49,193 nt of DNA from RUG11198 sp036342255 (GTDB lineage Bacteria > Bacillota_I > Bacilli_A > RF39 > UBA660), in assembly GCA_036342255.1 (NCBI GenBank), contig JAZAUS010000015.1, forward strand, positions 1 to 49,193, in the 5' to 3' direction. A program made the position numbers and the translations under genes. How positions within the stretch are numbered: position 1 is the first letter of the stretch; every line of letters starts with the position of its first letter. Of the stretch, positions 41,928 through 49,193 are shown piece after piece. The notes under the pieces are model-generated. The model saw only the letters and a program-made list of their open reading frames with translations, made no database searches and had not been told where the DNA came from.

Positions 41928-42614
41928 ATGGCAAACGAAACTGTAGGAATTAATGAAACCCAAGTTCATGAGGCATTAACTGCTTTTTTTAGAAAAGCTA
42001 ATGAGGTAGTTACTACATTACCACAAGAAATACAAAGAAATGTATTTGGTGAGTTAAATGAAGGATGGGTAACTGTTTTTGGAAAGAATAAACAAACTGA
42101 ATATGTTAATGAATTAAATCAGGCTTTTGAAAAAGCTGCAAGAAATTATACTTCTGTTTTGAAAACAATTGATGAAGCTGCTCAAAAAGTAGGAACTATT
42201 GATCAAGATGATCCTTATACTTCATTAAAATACGATGTTGATAATACTAAAATTAAAACAGATGGTATTAAATCTGAAGTAGGTGGAAAACATTATATTT
42301 ATGATGAGAAAATTAAAAATGCCATTAAGGCTTTGGATAGTATCCTTGGATCAAATGGTAAGATAGAAACTTATAAAGAAGAATTAAGGAAAACTTGTAG
42401 AGATTCTGGTTTGTATTCTCATGATAATAAGCTTGAAACGTCTGTGGGTAATTTGATAGATGCTGCAACTAAGGATGTTAGAAATAAACTTGAAGGAATT
42501 AGAAGTAGAATAACTCGTCTTCTTACATCTACTACTCAGACTGCTACAGAAGCTAAGAATAATGCACATGCAAGATTATCAGAAGGACATAGGATTACTG
42601 GACAGCAAATCTAA
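41928..42614 (+). CDS. Long WXG-like protein, probable T7SS substrate
   Basis: A 228-residue all-helical protein with a central stretch resembling WXG100 proteins: helix, then NEGWVTVFGKN (W47, G52) and a second helix with QTEYVNELNQAFEKAARNYTSVL. WXG100 proteins are about 100 residues; here a further 125 residues contain two or three more helices, so it may be a tandem of two hairpins. The W-to-G spacing is longer than the usual WxG. It has the best ribosome binding site of the locus (AAGGAGGG, 6 bases) and no signal peptide. Position after EssC-YukD supports the role. No clean YxxxD/E tail motif is seen. Confidence 0.72.
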   Translation: MANETVGINETQVHEALTAFFRKANEVVTTLPQEIQRNVFGELNEGWVTVFGKNKQTEYVNELNQAFEKAARNYTSVLKTIDEAAQKVGTIDQDDPYTSLKYDVDNTKIKTDGIKSEVGGKHYIYDEKIKNAIKALDSILGSNGKIETYKEELRKTCRDSGLYSHDNKLETSVGNLIDAATKDVRNKLEGIRSRITRLLTSTTQTATEAKNNAHARLSEGHRITGQQI

Positions 42615-42645
42615 TAATTGTTTAATATGAATTTGGGTGATTTAT

Positions 42646-43515
42646 ATGCATGTTGATGTTGAAAAACTAAAAATTGAAACTAAGGATTTAATTCAATTGA
42701 ATGATGTATATAATAACTTATGTAATAATTATTATTCTGAATTGAATAAAATAAGGGAATATTGGCATGATGCTCATGCCAATTATTTCTTTAAATTGGG
42801 AGAAAATGAAAAAATTGACTGTATAGTTTTTAATGATGAATATAAAAATATAAGAGATTTATATGATTATATTATTAAAAAATATAGTAATATAGGTAAT
42901 AAGGTTGAATTTAATTTGGATAATAAAGATACATATATAAGTGATGTAAATAAGTATGTAAAATATATTGATACTATTATTAATAATTATAGGGATATTG
43001 ACTTTAGTTTTGATTTAAAGATTAGAAAATATATTGATGATGAAGTTTCAAAATATGTTTCTATGAGGGATAAGATATTTGATATTTTGGATGATAATAA
43101 GACTGTTTTAACTGATGTGGAAGATGTTGAAAGGCAAGTTGCTTCAATTTTATCAAAATTATCTATTATGAAAATTAAACCTTCTAATAGGAAAAATCTT
43201 AGTTTTGGTTTTGAAGGTAGTAAAAGTATGGATATTAGTAGTATAGAAGTATGTCTAAAGAAAATGGTTTATTATGTAAAAGAAGAAGAAATAAATTATG
43301 AATCGATTTCTGATTTGTTTGATAATATTAATTATAATTATGATACTTCAAATAGAGATGATATAGATAGTATATTTGTTGATTTTTTACGTAAGTATAA
43401 GATAATTATAGAGAATCATAAGAATAATATTGCTTTATTAAATACTAATATCAATAATTATAGGGAAGGTTTAAGAAGGGCTATTAAGGCTTTAGAAGGT
43501 GATATTAATGGATGA
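42646..43515 (+). CDS. WXG-like/LXG-like helical protein in the T7SS-like locus
   Basis: A 289-residue, acidic helical protein. Near the N-terminus LNKIREYWHDAHANYFFKLG resembles a WXG turn with Asp in place of Gly (W40), followed by an amphipathic helix. The remaining part is predicted coiled coil with Lys/Asp/Asn-rich helices. It is 31 bases after the preceding gene without terminator. ATG 42646 follows GGGTGAT; an in-frame ATG 9 bases upstream overlaps that site. The role (substrate, chaperone or structural) is unknown. Confidence 0.65.
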   Translation: MHVDVEKLKIETKDLIQLNDVYNNLCNNYYSELNKIREYWHDAHANYFFKLGENEKIDCIVFNDEYKNIRDLYDYIIKKYSNIGNKVEFNLDNKDTYISDVNKYVKYIDTIINNYRDIDFSFDLKIRKYIDDEVSKYVSMRDKIFDILDDNKTVLTDVEDVERQVASILSKLSIMKIKPSNRKNLSFGFEGSKSMDISSIEVCLKKMVYYVKEEEINYESISDLFDNINYNYDTSNRDDIDSIFVDFLRKYKIIIENHKNNIALLNTNINNYREGLRRAIKALEGDING

Positions 43516-43750
43516 TGAAATTTTACGTCAAAAGTATCATGCTAATAAATTGAAATTGGTTAGTTTGAAGAATAAACTAAATGAACTTAATGGAGAATTT
43601 GATGATTTAAATATATCTGTTAAGGAAACTTTACTTATTAATGATAAAGTTGTAGATGAAGAAGAATTTCTTATGTTAGATGATATTAATAATAAGATAA
43701 TAGATGAATTGGGTATGGTTGTTATTCCTATGATTGATAAGAATTTATAA
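43508..43750 (+). CDS. Small coiled-coil protein, last gene of the T7SS-like locus
   Basis: An 80-residue acidic helical protein (KLKLVSLKNKLNELNGEFDDL heptads, then a second helix). It overlaps the preceding gene by 8 bases (ATGGATGA) with AAGGTGAT upstream. I do not recognise a family. Its size and helical content suit a small partner or chaperone of a WXG-like protein, which is inference. A bidirectional terminator follows. Confidence 0.6.
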   Translation: MDDEILRQKYHANKLKLVSLKNKLNELNGEFDDLNISVKETLLINDKVVDEEEFLMLDDINNKIIDELGMVVIPMIDKNL

Positions 43751-43782
43751 AAAAAATAAGATTTAAAAAATCTTATTTTTTT
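43749..43782. terminator. Bidirectional terminator between the T7SS-like locus and glmS
   Basis: Stem AATAAGATTT/AAATCTTATT (43755-43764 with 43768-43777) with A- and T-runs on both sides, serving convergent transcription. Confidence 0.82.
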
Positions 43783-45571
43783 ATTCTACTGTAACACTTT
43801 TGGCTAGATTTCTTGGTTTGTCTATATCACAACCTCTTTTTTTAGCTACATAGTATGCTATTAATTGTAAAGGTATTATATTTACTATTGGTTGTAATAG
43901 GTTAATGGTATTTGGTAATGGTATAAGCATGTCGTAGCATGAAGGGTCAATATTTTTATTTAGACTATCTTTAATTAATAATATTACATATGCTCCTCTT
44001 GCTTTTACTTCTTTGATATTACTTATTGTTTTTCCTGCTATATGGTCATTAGAGATGACTGATATAACACAAGTATTTTTTTCTATTAGTGATATTGTTC
44101 CATGTTTTAGTTCTCCTGCTTGATAGGCTTCTGAATGAATATAGCTTATCTCTTTTAATTTTAAAGAGCCTTCGGCTACTGTTACATAATCTATATTTCT
44201 TCCTAAGAAGAATATATTATTATCTTGCCAAAAATCTTTTATTATATCTTCATAATCATAATTAGCTACTTGGTCTATTATTTTAGGTAATCTTTCATAT
44301 TCTGTTTTTATTTTATTGATATTTAATTGTTTCTTTTTAATACCTATTTTTAGAGCAAGTAGGCTTAAGATATATATTTGTGATACGTAGGCTTTTGTAG
44401 ATGCAACTGCTATTTCTTGTCCTGCTTCTGTGTATATTACTTCATCAGAAACTTGGGCAATAGAACTATTTTTAACGTTAACAATACTTAGAGTATGACA
44501 ACCCTGTTTTTTTGCTTTTTTGATGCAAGCTAGGGTGTCTGCTGTTTCTCCTGATTGAGATATTGCGATAACTAAAGTATTTTTGTCGGCAAAGTTTTTT
44601 TGATAACGATATTCAGATGCTATATAAGTGTTTACTTCATAGTTGCTAAATTCTTCTATTAAGTATTTGCCAACTAGTCCAGCATGATATGCTGTACCAC
44701 AGCCTATTATTTGTATTTTTTTGTATTTACTTATGTTGGGTATTTTAGTTAATTTATCTAAATAGATATTGTTTAGTTTGCTGGCAATAGATGATTCTTC
44801 ATGTATTTCTTTTAACATGTAATGATCATAATCATCTTTCTCAGCATCATTAAAATCATAGTCAATGTGTTTTACTTCGTAGGCTTGTTTTCTACCACCT
44901 TTATAAATAGATATATTGTCTTTTGATATGATGCCTATTTCATTATCATTTAAGGGAATATATCCTAGTGTGTCATTTGAATAGGCACTTATATCAGAAG
45001 CTATATAATTTTCATTTTCACCTATACATATAATTAGTGGACTGTCTTTTTTTATGACAAATAATTTATCTTTGATATTATTTATCATGATTGCTACGGC
45101 ATAACTACCTATAAATTTATTTAAACAATCATTTAAGATTATTAACATATCTTTAGAATCACTTTTGTTATATTCATAATCAATATATGAGCATAGTACT
45201 TCAGTATCTGTTTCTGTTTTAAATGTATAATCATGTTTTAATAATTCTTCTTTTAGTTCTTGATAGTTTTCTAATATACCATTATGGACGACTGTAATAT
45301 TACCTACTTGATGTGGATGGGAGTTGTTTATTGTAACTCTTCCATGAGTTGCCCATCTGGTATGTCCAATACCTATGGTAGAAGAATCTTCATGATTAAT
45401 TATTTTTTCAAGATTAGATATTCTTCCAGTATTTTTACTAATAATTATGGAATTGTTTTTTCGATAGGCTATACCTGCTGAGTCATAGCCACGATATTCT
45501 AATCTTTTTAATCCTTTTATTAGGATAGGTAGGCAATTTTTGGTGCCTATATATCCTACTATTCCACACAT
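43781..45571 (-). CDS. glmS: Glutamine-fructose-6-phosphate aminotransferase (GlmS)
   Basis: GlmS makes glucosamine 6-phosphate from fructose 6-phosphate and glutamine, the entry step to UDP-GlcNAc used by MurA. The 596-residue protein begins MCGIVGYIG, with Cys2 (mature Cys1) as the glutaminase nucleophile, and has a glutaminase domain followed by two SIS isomerase domains (ISQSGETADTLACIK, STKAYVSQIYILSLLAL, NLAKSVTVE at the end). The start at 45571 is the only one that exposes Cys1; the frame continuing upstream reads through the ribozyme. An AAAGGATA site precedes it. Expression is controlled by the glmS ribozyme. Confidence 0.97.
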   Translation of the reverse strand: MCGIVGYIGTKNCLPILIKGLKRLEYRGYDSAGIAYRKNNSIIISKNTGRISNLEKIINHEDSSTIGIGHTRWATHGRVTINNSHPHQVGNITVVHNGILENYQELKEELLKHDYTFKTETDTEVLCSYIDYEYNKSDSKDMLIILNDCLNKFIGSYAVAIMINNIKDKLFVIKKDSPLIICIGENENYIASDISAYSNDTLGYIPLNDNEIGIISKDNISIYKGGRKQAYEVKHIDYDFNDAEKDDYDHYMLKEIHEESSIASKLNNIYLDKLTKIPNISKYKKIQIIGCGTAYHAGLVGKYLIEEFSNYEVNTYIASEYRYQKNFADKNTLVIAISQSGETADTLACIKKAKKQGCHTLSIVNVKNSSIAQVSDEVIYTEAGQEIAVASTKAYVSQIYILSLLALKIGIKKKQLNINKIKTEYERLPKIIDQVANYDYEDIIKDFWQDNNIFFLGRNIDYVTVAEGSLKLKEISYIHSEAYQAGELKHGTISLIEKNTCVISVISNDHIAGKTISNIKEVKARGAYVILLIKDSLNKNIDPSCYDMLIPLPNTINLLQPIVNIIPLQLIAYYVAKKRGCDIDKPRNLAKSVTVE

Positions 45572-45591
45572 ATAAATTATCCTTTCTGTAT

Positions 45592-45710
45592 TAGATATAT
45601 TTTTGTTACAATTTTGATTTTGCTTTTTGTATATATCTATTTTGTAGTATCCGCCGAATTTTCGATAAACTACAAACCTCGTCACCCTTTATTGGGTCTG
45701 GCGCTAAGTT
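45592..45710 (-). ncRNA. glmS ribozyme (GlcN6P-activated self-cleaving riboswitch)
   Basis: On the minus strand the leader reads AGCGCCAGACCC, then GGGTGACGAGG, TTTATCGAAA, TTCGGCGGAT, the invariant core of the glmS ribozyme. Cleavage is expected between A (base 45705) and G (45704). The stem TTTGTAGT/ACTACAAA closes the core, and TAGATATAT pairs with ATATATCTA (45639-45631 with 45600-45592) as the distal P4-type helix. Binding of glucosamine 6-phosphate triggers cleavage and mRNA decay. Confidence 0.95.
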
Positions 45711-45745
45711 ATACAGTTAACCTCCTTTGTATATAACTTTGTTAT

Positions 45746-45774
45746 ATTATATAATATATCTTTTTTTTTGTATA
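45746..45774 (-). promoter_or_regulatory. Promoter of glmS
   Basis: On the minus strand TATACA (45774-45769), 17-base spacer, TATAAT (45751-45746). Transcription would start about 30 bases before the ribozyme cleavage site. Confidence 0.5.
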
Positions 45775-45835
45775 TAAAAATAATGCTTGGTTGACAGTTG
45801 GTGTTAAATATATTATTTATTATGTTATGATTATG

Positions 45836-45844
45836 TGTTATAAT
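45836..45844 (+). promoter_or_regulatory. Extended -10 promoter of the zinc-ribbon membrane protein gene
   Basis: TGTTATAAT lies 24 bases before the ATG. A TTGACA at 45791-45796 is too far upstream to pair with it. Confidence 0.5.
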
Positions 45845-45868
45845 ATATTTAATAAAGGAGGATTGATT

Positions 45869-46219
45869 ATGAGTTTTCAAGTTATAATAATAACTTTATT
45901 AGGTATTATTATTATAGTAGGTATTACTGCGTTAGGCTATTATTGTTTTAATAAATTTAATTCTAAAAAAGTAATGAAAAAATTAGAGGATATGAGTGGA
46001 CATTTAATTATAGCAGATGATGGGCCAGATAATAATAAAGTAGAGGATGTTAATGCTAATGATACAAATATACAAAATGGTACTGTAGTAGAAGGTGAAG
46101 TTAAAGAGGATGTTCAAGATAATGTGATTATGGTTAATGGTAATGTATGTTGTAAATATTGTGGAAGTATTATTGATAATGGTTCAAAAATATGTAAAAA
46201 TTGTGGAAAAGAACAATAA
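45869..46219 (+). CDS. Membrane protein with C-terminal zinc ribbon
   Basis: A 116-residue protein: an N-terminal helix (3-25; FQVIIITLLGIIIIVGITAL), a charged Lys/Glu/Asp/Asn linker and a C-terminal zinc ribbon (CCKYCG then CKNCGKEQ). Such small bitopic proteins with a terminal zinc ribbon are common and uncharacterised in Firmicutes. ATG 45869 is 6 bases after AAAGGAGG; the upstream in-frame start lies in the promoter. The following gene (46269) has the same N-terminal layout. Confidence 0.75.
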   Translation: MSFQVIIITLLGIIIIVGITALGYYCFNKFNSKKVMKKLEDMSGHLIIADDGPDNNKVEDVNANDTNIQNGTVVEGEVKEDVQDNVIMVNGNVCCKYCGSIIDNGSKICKNCGKEQ

Positions 46220-46233
46220 TTATTTAGTTATTG

Positions 46234-46242
46234 TGATATAAT
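46234..46242 (+). promoter_or_regulatory. Extended -10 promoter of the 46269 gene
   Basis: TGATATAAT lies 26 bases before the ATG; no clear -35. Confidence 0.45.
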
Positions 46243-46268
46243 ATATTTTATTTAAGGAGGATTTTAAT

Positions 46269-46538
46269 ATGTTTAATATAATATTTATGGTAGTTTTTGG
46301 TGTTATAGCTATTGTAACAATATTTATTATTTTTAGATCTTTTACAATGTTTAGTTCTAAAGGAAGGTCAAGGATGATGAATAAGATGATGGATGATGTG
46401 ATTGAGACTTCAAAAGATATATTAGATGAACATGAAGCAGATTTGAAAGAGCTTTCTAAAAGAAGTGCTGAAATAGAGGCTGAAGCTATTAAGATTAAGG
46501 CTAAGGCAGTTAAAGATGGTTTATCTAAGGATAATTAA
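46269..46538 (+). CDS. Small membrane protein with charged coiled-coil tail
   Basis: An 89-residue protein: an N-terminal helix (3-25; NIIFMVVFGVIAIVTIFII), then a basic segment (KGRSRMMNK) and an amphipathic Glu/Lys helix. It lacks the zinc ribbon of the preceding protein but has a similar design. AAGGAGG precedes the ATG by 7 bases. No family is recognised. Confidence 0.65.
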   Translation: MFNIIFMVVFGVIAIVTIFIIFRSFTMFSSKGRSRMMNKMMDDVIETSKDILDEHEADLKELSKRSAEIEAEAIKIKAKAVKDGLSKDN

Positions 46539-46579
46539 TTAAGATATTTTATATATGAAGAAGGATATTAATAATAGAT

Positions 46580-46617
46580 AATAATTGGCTTATTGTAAGT
46601 TGATTATTATTTTTTTG
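46580..46617 (+). terminator. Terminator before trpS
   Basis: A 13-bp stem AATAATTGGCTTA/TAAGTTGATTATT (three GU pairs) with a TTG loop and T-run. Confidence 0.78.
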
Positions 46618-46635
46618 TAGATATTTTATAGTTTA

Positions 46636-46644
46636 TGATATAAT
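46636..46644 (+). promoter_or_regulatory. Extended -10 promoter of trpS
   Basis: TGATATAAT lies 24 bases before the ATG. The leader is too short for a T-box. Confidence 0.5.
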
Positions 46645-46668
46645 TAAGTACAGGAAGAAGGGATAATT

Positions 46669-47646
46669 ATGAGGATATTAACGGGTCTTCAACCTAGTGG
46701 TGAATTAACTTTAGGAAGTTTGATAGGGGGAATTAGTCAAACTATTAAATATCAGGATGAGTATGAATCATTTATATTTGTACCAGATTTACATGCTATT
46801 ACAGTTCCACAAGATGCTAAATTATTAAGAGAAAGAATTATTAAGAATGTTGCTTTATATATTGCAAGTGGTGTTGATCCTGATAAGAATATTATATATA
46901 TACAGTCAGATAATTTATATCATACAAATTTATCTTGGGTGTTAGAGTGTAATACTTATATGGGTGAAGCATCTAGGATGACTCAATATAAGGATAAATC
47001 TAGTAAGTATAAAAATATACCAGTTGGCTTATTTACTTATCCTATATTAATGGCTAGTGATATTTTATTATATGATGCAGATTATGTTCCTGTTGGTATT
47101 GATCAGAAACAGCATGTGGAACTTACTCGTGATATTGCTATTAGGTTTAATAATAAGTATGGTGAAACTTTTAAAGTTCCGGAACCTATGATTCCTAAAA
47201 TGGGAGCTAAGATTATGGATTTACAAGATCCTACAAAAAAGATGAGTAAGTCTGCTGATAATTATAAGGGAGTTATATTACTTCTTGATGATGAAGCTAC
47301 TATAAGAAAAAAAATTATGAGTGCTGTTACGGATTCTGATAATAAAGTGTATTATGATGTTGATAAGAAGCCAGGTATTTCTAATTTACTAACTATATAT
47401 GCTAGTCTTAAAAATATTAGTATAGAAGAAGCTAGTAATTATTTTAAAGATTATAATTATGGTAGTTTAAAGAGAGAAGTTGCTGATGTAGTTGTTTTAA
47501 GACTTGGTGAAATTCAAGATAGATATCAAGAAATTATGGATAGTGGTGAAATTGATAAGATACTTGATAAAGGTAGAGATATAGTTGTAGATATTGCTAA
47601 GAAGAAATATGATGAAGTAGTGAAAAAAGTAGGATTGGGTAGATAG
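46669..47646 (+). CDS. trpS: Tryptophanyl-tRNA synthetase
   Basis: A class I synthetase charging tRNA-Trp, 325 residues, the usual bacterial length. TGLQPSGELTLGSLIGG holds the HIGH-equivalent (SGELTLG), LMASDILLYDADYVPVG and DQKQHVELTRDIA bind tryptophan and ATP, and KKMSKS is the second signature. GGAAGAAGGGA precedes the ATG. The cysteine desulfurase gene starts one base after the stop. Confidence 0.97.
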   Translation: MRILTGLQPSGELTLGSLIGGISQTIKYQDEYESFIFVPDLHAITVPQDAKLLRERIIKNVALYIASGVDPDKNIIYIQSDNLYHTNLSWVLECNTYMGEASRMTQYKDKSSKYKNIPVGLFTYPILMASDILLYDADYVPVGIDQKQHVELTRDIAIRFNNKYGETFKVPEPMIPKMGAKIMDLQDPTKKMSKSADNYKGVILLLDDEATIRKKIMSAVTDSDNKVYYDVDKKPGISNLLTIYASLKNISIEEASNYFKDYNYGSLKREVADVVVLRLGEIQDRYQEIMDSGEIDKILDKGRDIVVDIAKKKYDEVVKKVGLGR

Positions 47647-47647
47647 T

Positions 47648-48772
47648 ATGATTTATTTAGATTATTGTGCTACAACACCTGTTGATAAAAGAGTGTTAAA
47701 TACTTTTAATAAAGTATGTATTGATTATCCTGGTAATAGTAATTCTTTACATAAATTGGGAGCTGATGCTCATGAGTTAGAAGAATATGCTACAGATAGA
47801 ATAAAAAAGATGTTACAATTAAATAATAAAGATATTATTTATACTAGTGGGGCAAGTGAATCTAATAATCAAGCTATTAAAGGAATATGTTTTAAATATA
47901 AGAATAGGGGAAAACATATTATTACTACTTATTTGGAACATTCATCTATTATTAGTACAATGAAATATATGAGTGATTTAGAATATGATATTGATTATGT
48001 TAAAATAGATAAAGATGGTAGAGTAGATTTAGAACATTTGAAAAAGCTTCTTAGAAATGATACGGTGTTAGTGAGTATATGTATGGTTGATAGTGAACTT
48101 GGAATTAGACAACCTATAGAGGAGATAAGTAAAATATTAAAAGATTATCCTAAATGTTTTTTTCATGTAGATTGTACTCAGGCTTTAGGTAAAATAGATA
48201 TTGATTTTAATTTAATGGATTTGGCTAGTATATCTATGCATAAGATATATGGTATGAAGGGAATAGGTATGCTAATAAAGAATAGTTCAATTAATATACT
48301 TCCTTTGATACATGGAGGTAAGAGTAGTACTGTTTATAGGGCTGGTACTCCAGCTTTGCCTTTGATAGTATCTTCAATGAAGGCTATTGAATTAGCTATG
48401 GAAGATATGAATAGTAAGTATAAATATGTGGAAAAATTAAATAATAGAATAATGGATAAAATTGGTTCTTATGATGATGTAAAAGTTAATAGTACTAAGT
48501 ATAGTATTAGTTATGTTATTAATATAAGTTTAAATAAGATTAAGCCTGAGACTTTTGTTCATGCTATGGATGAATATGATATATATTTATCTACGAAGAG
48601 TGCTTGTTCTGATAGTAGTACTATGTCGGATGCTGTTTATGCTGTTGTTAAAGATAGAGATAGTGCTAGTCATAGTATAAGAATAAGTTTATCTTATAAA
48701 ACTGAAGAGGAAGAAATAGATAAGTTTCTTGTTTTGTTTGAAGAAGTTTATAGAAAATTAAATTTTGTTTAA
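47648..48772 (+). CDS. Cysteine desulfurase (NifS/IscS-like)
   Basis: A PLP enzyme that moves sulfur from cysteine to acceptors, 374 residues. The PLP lysine is in SMHKIYGMKGIG; HVDCTQALGKI binds the cofactor, and the mobile catalytic cysteine lies in TKSACSDSS. The N-terminal IYLDYCATTPVDKRV is classical. It is not beside iscU or sufU; in Bacilli such copies often supply ThiI or tRNA thiolation. It is coupled to trpS by a 1-base gap. Confidence 0.92.
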   Translation: MIYLDYCATTPVDKRVLNTFNKVCIDYPGNSNSLHKLGADAHELEEYATDRIKKMLQLNNKDIIYTSGASESNNQAIKGICFKYKNRGKHIITTYLEHSSIISTMKYMSDLEYDIDYVKIDKDGRVDLEHLKKLLRNDTVLVSICMVDSELGIRQPIEEISKILKDYPKCFFHVDCTQALGKIDIDFNLMDLASISMHKIYGMKGIGMLIKNSSINILPLIHGGKSSTVYRAGTPALPLIVSSMKAIELAMEDMNSKYKYVEKLNNRIMDKIGSYDDVKVNSTKYSISYVINISLNKIKPETFVHAMDEYDIYLSTKSACSDSSTMSDAVYAVVKDRDSASHSIRISLSYKTEEEEIDKFLVLFEEVYRKLNFV

Positions 48773-48793
48773 ATATTATTATGTATTTAATAG

Positions 48794-48822
48794 AAAAGAT
48801 ATAATTTTTATGTCTTTTTTTT
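48794..48822 (+). terminator. Terminator of trpS-cysteine desulfurase
   Basis: An 11-bp stem AAAAGATATAA/TTATGTCTTTT (one GU pair), 3-base loop, T-run. Confidence 0.78.
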
Positions 48823-48893
48823 ATAAAAAAAAGGTTATTTGTGATAAAAAAAGTATAAAATATCGAAAAAATGAAAAAAAATGAAAAAAAATG

Positions 48894-48922
48894 TTGACAT
48901 TACTGATTTAATTTGATATAGT
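48894..48922 (+). promoter_or_regulatory. rRNA operon promoter P1
   Basis: TTGACA (48894-48899), 17-base spacer, TATAGT (48917-48922). It follows an A-rich tract (48821-48893) that could act as an UP element. Confidence 0.85.
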
Positions 48923-49036
48923 TGATTTACGTTCTTTGGGGAAAATGAATATTTTTGTTAATATTGTTATCTTTTAAGAGCGATATAGTTCTTTTTTTTA
49001 GGATGAAAATTATTTCAAAAATATAAAAGAAAGTTG

Positions 49037-49065
49037 TTGACTTTGTTTTTTATTTTTGTTATAGT
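49037..49065 (+). promoter_or_regulatory. rRNA operon promoter P2
   Basis: TTGACT (49037-49042), 17-base spacer, TATAGT (49060-49065), identical spacing to P1. Together with the leader to 49172, these explain the 400-base gap without protein genes. Confidence 0.85.
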
Positions 49066-49098
49066 AATAGTCGTCTTTGAGAAAGAGACTAGAGAAAT

Positions 49099-49159
49099 GT
49101 TCTTTGAAAACTGAGCAAAACGTCGATTTTTGAGTAGCAGATTAAACATAACTCAAAAA
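49099..49159 (+). promoter_or_regulatory. rRNA leader with boxA-like antitermination element and processing stem
   Basis: GTTCTTTGAAAACT (49099-49112) is the conserved Firmicutes rRNA leader element containing a boxA-like core. TTTTTGAGT (49127-49135) pairs with ACTCAAAAA (49151-49159), a 9-bp stem. Confidence 0.75.
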
Positions 49160-49172
49160 ATTATATTATATT

Positions 49173-49193
49173 TTTTTGGAGAGTTTGATCCTG
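49173..49193 (+). rRNA. rrs: 16S ribosomal RNA, 5' end (cut by window)
   Basis: GGAGAGTTTGATCCTG at the very end is the universal 5' start of 16S rRNA. Only about 21 bases are in the window; the exact mature end is estimated by analogy with Bacillus. Confidence 0.96.

Noticed and set aside
45572..45685. N-terminal extension of the glmS reading frame
   Set aside because: It translates the glmS ribozyme; the mature enzyme needs Cys directly after the initiating Met at 45571.
45791..45796. TTGACA as -35 of the 45869 gene
   Set aside because: At a 17-base spacing the -10 is only TATTTA; the extended -10 at 45839 lies too far away, so I treat it as coincidental or a minor start.
46619..46668. 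T-box riboswitch for trpS
   Set aside because: Only about 50 bases lie between the terminator and the start codon and no T-box core is visible.

Overview
The window is a very AT-rich, densely coding stretch of a cell-walled bacterium that looks like a low-GC member of the Bacilli, in or near the Mollicutes-related gut lineages. Evidence: a glmS ribozyme, HrcA/CIRCE heat-shock control, an ECF transporter cassette next to truA, MurA, Mbl and a YtgP/MurJ-like flippase, Bacillus-type rRNA leader sequences, and T7SSb-type EssC and YukD homologues. TGA is used as a stop (for example EcfA2 and RsmE), so this is not a Mycoplasma-code genome. The species assignment is inference.

Layout. 1-405: a possible tail of an upstream gene, then tRNA-Ile(GAU) and tRNA-Glu(UUC) with a terminator. 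461-2502: prfA, a small zinc-ribbon gene and prmC. 2662-5789: a CtpE-like P-type ATPase and a short-chain dehydrogenase, ending at a terminator shared with a convergent membrane protein gene (5821-6771, minus). 6873-6949: tRNA-Arg(ACG), minus. 7150-12233: murA, rpmE, two unknown genes, rpiB, a DUF1146 gene and mbl. 12311-15758: two paralogous secreted proteins with bacterial Ig-like domains. 15851-20599: ecfA1-ecfA2-ecfT-truA, a PflX-like radical SAM gene and an rluB-type gene. 20765-22009: an alarmone synthetase with two synthetase domains. 22072-27277: surface-glycan and membrane genes ending in a MurJ-like flippase. 27297-28820: a large unknown gene.

28845-33992 is a class I heat-shock operon: a consensus promoter bracketed by two CIRCE operators, then hrcA, grpE, two small membrane protein genes, dnaK, a hairpin, and dnaJ. 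34089-35781 holds an RsiV-type (DUF3298) membrane protein and rsmE. 35787-43750 is a type VII secretion-like region: a repeat-bearing membrane protein, a 1619-residue EssC, YukD, a 228-residue WXG-like protein, a second WXG-like protein and a coiled-coil protein. 43781-45710 (minus) is glmS with its ribozyme. 45869-48772 holds two small membrane proteins, trpS and a cysteine desulfurase. The window ends in tandem rRNA promoters, a leader and the first bases of a 16S rRNA.

Most promising for follow-up: the tandem-domain alarmone synthetase; the pared-down T7SS-like locus lacking recognisable EssA/EssB/EsaA; ECF ATPases with complementary catalytic defects; two small membrane proteins (one only 55 aa) and a Cys/His-rich GrpE N-terminus inside the heat-shock operon; and the paired Ig-like surface proteins.
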